Below, piece by piece: positions 14,798-16,961 of a stretch of 16,961 bases of DNA (positions are counted from its first letter, which is position 1; every line of letters begins with the position of its first letter). The stretch comes from CAJXCL01 sp964394335 (GTDB lineage: Bacteria > Nitrospinota > Nitrospinia > CAJXCL01), in NCBI GenBank assembly GCA_964394335.1, contig CAYMVZ010000051.1:1-16961 (forward strand), given 5' to 3'. The position numbers and the translations under genes are program-made. The notes beneath the pieces are model-generated. The model saw only the letters and a program-made list of their open reading frames with translations, was not told where the DNA came from and did no database searches.

Positions 14798-14809
14798 TAG
14801 ATAAAAATA

Positions 14810-14855
14810 GCCACAAAGTCACTAAGAAATGCTTTATTGCCCACGAAAAACACAG
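14810..14855. repeat. Dispersed 'GCCACAAAG' repeat fragment
   Basis: 'gccacaaagtcactaagaaa' (14810-14829) and 'ccacgaaaaacacag' (14841-14855) belong to the common intergenic repeat type built from CACAAAG/CACTAAG/CACGAA units. A related fragment lies in inverse orientation at 15779-15807, on the other side of the toxin-antitoxin pair. Confidence 0.5.
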
Positions 14856-14872
14856 ATTTAACTTGTATTGTA

Positions 14873-15166
14873 CTAAAATAAATGCAGTCTTTTCTTTTCC
14901 TCAAATATCCTTTCAGAAACAAATTCTTTTAAAAGAGTCTGAAATGAAACATAGCCTTTCACTCGCGCCAGATGTCTCAGGTCATTAATTATCTGTTCCG
15001 GTAGTGCAACAGAAGTTTTAATGGTTTTCAGTTTGCCTTTATATACAGGTTTGACGTTAAGTGGTTTATCTATAACCTCAGTCTTCGATACATATAGATC
15101 TCTCAGCTTGCATTTTTCCAATTCCTTGTTAATTCTTTCTTCAGTTTTTTTTTGTTTGTTTTTCAT
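14873..15166 (-). CDS. CopG-type antitoxin of a BrnT/BrnA-like module
   Basis: 97 residues; ATG 15166 has an AAAGGAG ribosome site 5-6 nt upstream, inside the end of the toxin gene (26-bp overlap). The N-terminal ~50 residues are basic and probably wrap the toxin. The C-terminal part 'IKTSVALPEQIINDLRHLARVKG...SFQTLLKEFVSERI' (49-88) is a ribbon-helix-helix DNA-binding domain. The 'LPEQII.DL..LA..KG..FQTLLK' pattern is that of antitoxins paired with BrnT-type toxins. The toxin-first gene order is typical of BrnTA. Together with the toxin it probably represses the shared promoter through the palindrome at 15446-15463. Confidence 0.85.
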   Translation of the reverse strand: MKNKQKKTEERINKELEKCKLRDLYVSKTEVIDKPLNVKPVYKGKLKTIKTSVALPEQIINDLRHLARVKGYVSFQTLLKEFVSERIFEEKKRLHLF

Positions 15167-15434
15167 GAAAACTCCTTTCTTGTTTCATCATATCCCTCGA
15201 ATCAATTGGGTGAGCGGTATCTTTATCAATATGCTGAAAAACAGTAAATAAGTACCTGCCTTCGAGGGTTTTGCCAAATAACACCCGGCGATCTTTATGC
15301 CTTTTATGGTTCACAATAATAAAAGGCGGATTATTAAAACACTGTTCTATCTCTTCCGAGGTCACATTTTGCTTAATTTCATTTTTCCATATATTGTTTT
15401 CATCCCATTCAACATACCTGTAATTTGATCTCAT
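15141..15434 (-). CDS. BrnT-like ribonuclease toxin
   Basis: 97 residues from ATG 15434. The BrnT pattern is present: 'YVEWDENNIWKNEIKQNVTSEEIEQCF' (7-33), 'DRRVLFGKTLEGRYLFTVF' (48-66) and a C-terminal 'HPIDSRDMMKQERSFHEK' (75-92). BrnT toxins are RelE-fold RNases that stop translation when free of antitoxin. The usual 'R-x-IsAR' is changed to 'HPIDSR' here, so activity may be altered. The start codon lies 8 nt after a -10 box with no Shine-Dalgarno, so a leaderless message is likely. It overlaps the antitoxin gene by 26 bp. Confidence 0.88.
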   Translation of the reverse strand: MRSNYRYVEWDENNIWKNEIKQNVTSEEIEQCFNNPPFIIVNHKRHKDRRVLFGKTLEGRYLFTVFQHIDKDTAHPIDSRDMMKQERSFHEKQTKKN

Positions 15435-15442
15435 ATGAAATA

Positions 15443-15471
15443 TTAATACCGTATATACGGTATCTTGTCAA
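15443..15471 (-). promoter_or_regulatory. brnT promoter with an 18-bp palindromic operator in its spacer
   Basis: On the minus strand a perfect TTGACA (15471-15466), a 17-nt spacer and TATTAA (15448-15443) lie 8 nt before ATG 15434. A perfect palindrome ATACCGTATATACGGTAT (15446-15463) fills the spacer and touches the -10 box, the ideal place for repression by the toxin-antitoxin complex. Confidence 0.75.
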
Positions 15472-15540
15472 GGATGTTGTCCTTCCTGGGTACTTCTTGT
15501 GACCATTTTTTTAAGTCCAGTGAATGTAATTCACTCATTT

Positions 15541-15571
15541 TCTTTGACAGAATGCACAGGATAAACAAGAT
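15541..15571. repeat. Dispersed 'TTTGACAGAATGCACAGGAT' repeat fragment
   Basis: 'tttgacagaatgcacaggat' followed by 'aaacaagat' is a diverged copy of the widespread GACAGGATT-ACAGGATTAACAGGAT-type intergenic repeat. It lies in the 411-bp gene-free stretch 15435-15845. Apart from this, the hairpin element at 15604-15667, the repeat at 15779-15807 and the brnT promoter, I see nothing in that stretch. Confidence 0.5.
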
Positions 15572-15603
15572 AAAAAAATTGAACATTACAGACTCCCCAA
15601 TCA

Positions 15604-15667
15604 CTAAAGCGATCACCCCTCTTTCGATATAGTCGGGATACGTTTCAAGAGAGGATCATTGCTTTAG
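15604..15667. repeat. 64-bp imperfect inverted-repeat (hairpin) element
   Basis: CTAAAGC at 15604-15610 pairs with GCTTTAG at 15661-15667. After a short mismatched stretch, CCTCTTT (15618-15624) pairs with AAGAGAGG (15647-15654, one wobble). The central ~21 nt (gatatagtcgggatacg) form the loop. It could be a small MITE-like remnant or a structured repeat; no transposase gene is nearby. Confidence 0.4.
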
Positions 15668-15778
15668 GTCAGATAAAAATCCAAGGCAATCTTCCATGGG
15701 GTAATTGTATTATTGCGGCTTTTGGTTTAACCTGAATGAATCAGTTGTCAGGGGTCTGGGGGCATGTGTCAGAAAATT

Positions 15779-15807
15779 TTCTCTTTGTGGCTTTGTGCCT
15801 TAGTGGC
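15779..15807. repeat. Dispersed 'CACAAAG' repeat, inverse copy
   Basis: The reverse strand reads GCCACTAAGGCACAAAGCC followed by ACAAAGAG, the same repeat type as 14810-14855 but in opposite orientation. It ends 38 bp before the last gene. Confidence 0.5.
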
Positions 15808-15845
15808 TAATTTCAAAGGTTCCTATATAAATTCTTCCCAAAAAA

Positions 15846-16961
15846 ATGAAAAACGATCAAATGAGTTCTGTGGTCTCAATAAAAAAAATACGATCCTATG
15901 ATCATAAAGCGGTATCCGATGCTGTTAAAAATTCAGTTGATGATCTGGGAGGGATCAGCCGATTTGTTAAAAAGGGAGATACGGTTTTACTGAAACCTAA
16001 CCTGCTTGCGGCAAAAGCTCCCGAATCTGCCGTTACAACGCATCCCTCTATAGTGCAGGCCGTGGGCGAGCTTGTCAAAGATTGTGGAGGGAAAATCATT
16101 ATTGGGGATAGTCCCGCGATAGGAAGCTGGAATAACATTACTAAAAAAACCGGAATGTCCGGAGTTGCCGATAGGCTGGGAGCCAGGCTTGTTCATTTTG
16201 ATAAACCTGTTCAAATAAAAAAAAATGAAAAACATTTGTTTAAATTATTAAAAATTTCAAAGGATGTACTGGAAGCGGATGTGGTGATCAACCTTCCGAA
16301 ACTAAAAACTCACACGCAAATGTATTTAACGCTCGGAGTAAAAAACATGTTTGGTTGTGTGGTCGGTAAAAAAAAACCGCAGCTTCATATGGAAGCGGGG
16401 AAAGACTCACGGCATTTTGCCAGAATGCTGGTAGAGATTTATGACGCAATAGCTCCTGCTCTTACTATTATAGATGGCGTTATCGGAATGGAAGGGAATG
16501 GGCCGGGAAGCGGAGATCCGAAACTAATAGGGCTTATACTGGCTTCGAATGATGCAGTTGCTATGGATAGAATAATTTGTGAAATTATAGGGGCTGAGCC
16601 GGAAAAGCTCTTTATTCTCGCCGCTGCAAAAGAATTGGGGTACGGGAATGCAGAGTTAAATGAAATCCAGGTGAGAGGTGAAGACCTAAAAAAAGTAAAA
16701 GTTGGTTCGTTTAAGTTTCCTTCGTTGACCAGCGCGGAATTTGGTCCTCCTTTTTTGAGAAAATTTATTAAGGATCTTGTAACCTCAAAACCAAAAGAAG
16801 ACCATAATCAATGTACCTTATGCAATTTTTGTATGGATGTATGCCCTCCAAAAATAATCAAAAAGAATGGGGATAGATTAAACTTTAACTACGATGATTG
16901 TATTCGCTGTTACTGTTGCATCGAAGTATGCCCGGAAGGGGCCATGAAAGTAAAACAAGGA
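15846..16961 (+). CDS. DUF362 iron-sulfur protein, 3'-truncated by the window edge
   Basis: 372 codons from ATG 15846 with no stop before the window ends; ATG 15861 is an alternative start, and neither has a clear Shine-Dalgarno. Residues ~1-310 match the DUF362 family: 'GDTVLLKPNLL' (~44-54), 'HPSIVQAVGELVKDCGGKIIIGDSP' (~68-92), 'NLPKLKTH' (~154-161), 'LGVKNMFG' (~168-175) and 'IDGVIGMEGNGPGSGDP' (~212-228). After this come two ferredoxin-type 4Fe-4S motifs: C323-x2-C326-x2-C329-x3-C333-P and C352-x2-C355-x2-C358-x3-C362-P. DUF362 plus ferredoxin proteins are cytoplasmic and common in anaerobes, but their substrate is unknown. It is preceded by a repeat-rich gap with no obvious promoter partner. 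Confidence 0.9.
   Translation, partial: MKNDQMSSVVSIKKIRSYDHKAVSDAVKNSVDDLGGISRFVKKGDTVLLKPNLLAAKAPESAVTTHPSIVQAVGELVKDCGGKIIIGDSPAIGSWNNITKKTGMSGVADRLGARLVHFDKPVQIKKNEKHLFKLLKISKDVLEADVVINLPKLKTHTQMYLTLGVKNMFGCVVGKKKPQLHMEAGKDSRHFARMLVEIYDAIAPALTIIDGVIGMEGNGPGSGDPKLIGLILASNDAVAMDRIICEIIGAEPEKLFILAAAKELGYGNAELNEIQVRGEDLKKVKVGSFKFPSLTSAEFGPPFLRKFIKDLVTSKPKEDHNQCTLCNFCMDVCPPKIIKKNGDRLNFNYDDCIRCYCCIEVCPEGAMKVKQG

Noticed and set aside
15902..16235. Minus-strand ORFs of 78 and 82 codons near the window end
   Set aside because: They are antisense to the DUF362 gene, whose plus-strand frame is open to the window end and carries both 4Fe-4S motifs.

Overview
The window (about 17 kb, AT-rich) reads as a chromosomal segment of a flagellated, Gram-negative-type bacterium. 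The evidence is a flagellar cap/chaperone/FlgM block, secreted proteins with signal peptides, and a periplasmic-type M16 peptidase. The flagellar layout (a DVU0524-like FlgM-associated protein and a conserved 'ADLLEYEL' protein beside fliD) recalls Desulfobacterota, Nitrospirota or Nitrospinota and deep-branching relatives. I cannot name the genus.

Layout. (1) 1-4633, + strand: late flagellar genes. These are a 5'-truncated helical protein, a beta-grasp-like conserved protein, a small disordered protein behind a textbook sigma-28 promoter, a hairpin-rich leader, fliD with an unusual N-terminus and calcium-loop-like inserts, a FlgN/FliT-like chaperone and a DVU0524-like protein. (2) 4623-8601, - strand: recD2 helicase, a small coiled-coil protein, flgM (anti-sigma-28) and an RNase Z-like metallo-beta-lactamase-fold hydrolase. 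The last two share a nearly identical 17-bp upstream motif and are separated by interlaced inverted repeats. (3) 8640-10804: an accessory-looking stretch with dispersed intergenic repeats, an orphan ribbon-helix-helix antitoxin with a 36-bp palindromic operator, and two copies of an unknown secreted protein flanking an FmdB-type zinc-ribbon gene. (4) 10817-14797: divergent M24 and M16 peptidase genes. (5) 14800-15845: a BrnT/BrnA-like toxin-antitoxin pair surrounded by more dispersed repeats. (6) 15846-end: a DUF362 protein with two 4Fe-4S motifs, cut by the window end.

How the genes fit together. The sigma-28 promoter and flgM in one locus imply the usual checkpoint: FlgM holds sigma-28 until the hook is finished, then late genes are expressed and FliD caps the filament with chaperone help. 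Three proteins here (FliD N-terminus, the 93-aa protein, FlgM) carry the same short D-x-V-x-[IL]-S motif. Elsewhere, four genes (recD2, M24, M16, brnT) have good sigma-70-like promoters whose -10 box lies only 6-8 nt before the start codon, which suggests leaderless mRNAs. Other genes in the window have clear Shine-Dalgarno sequences.
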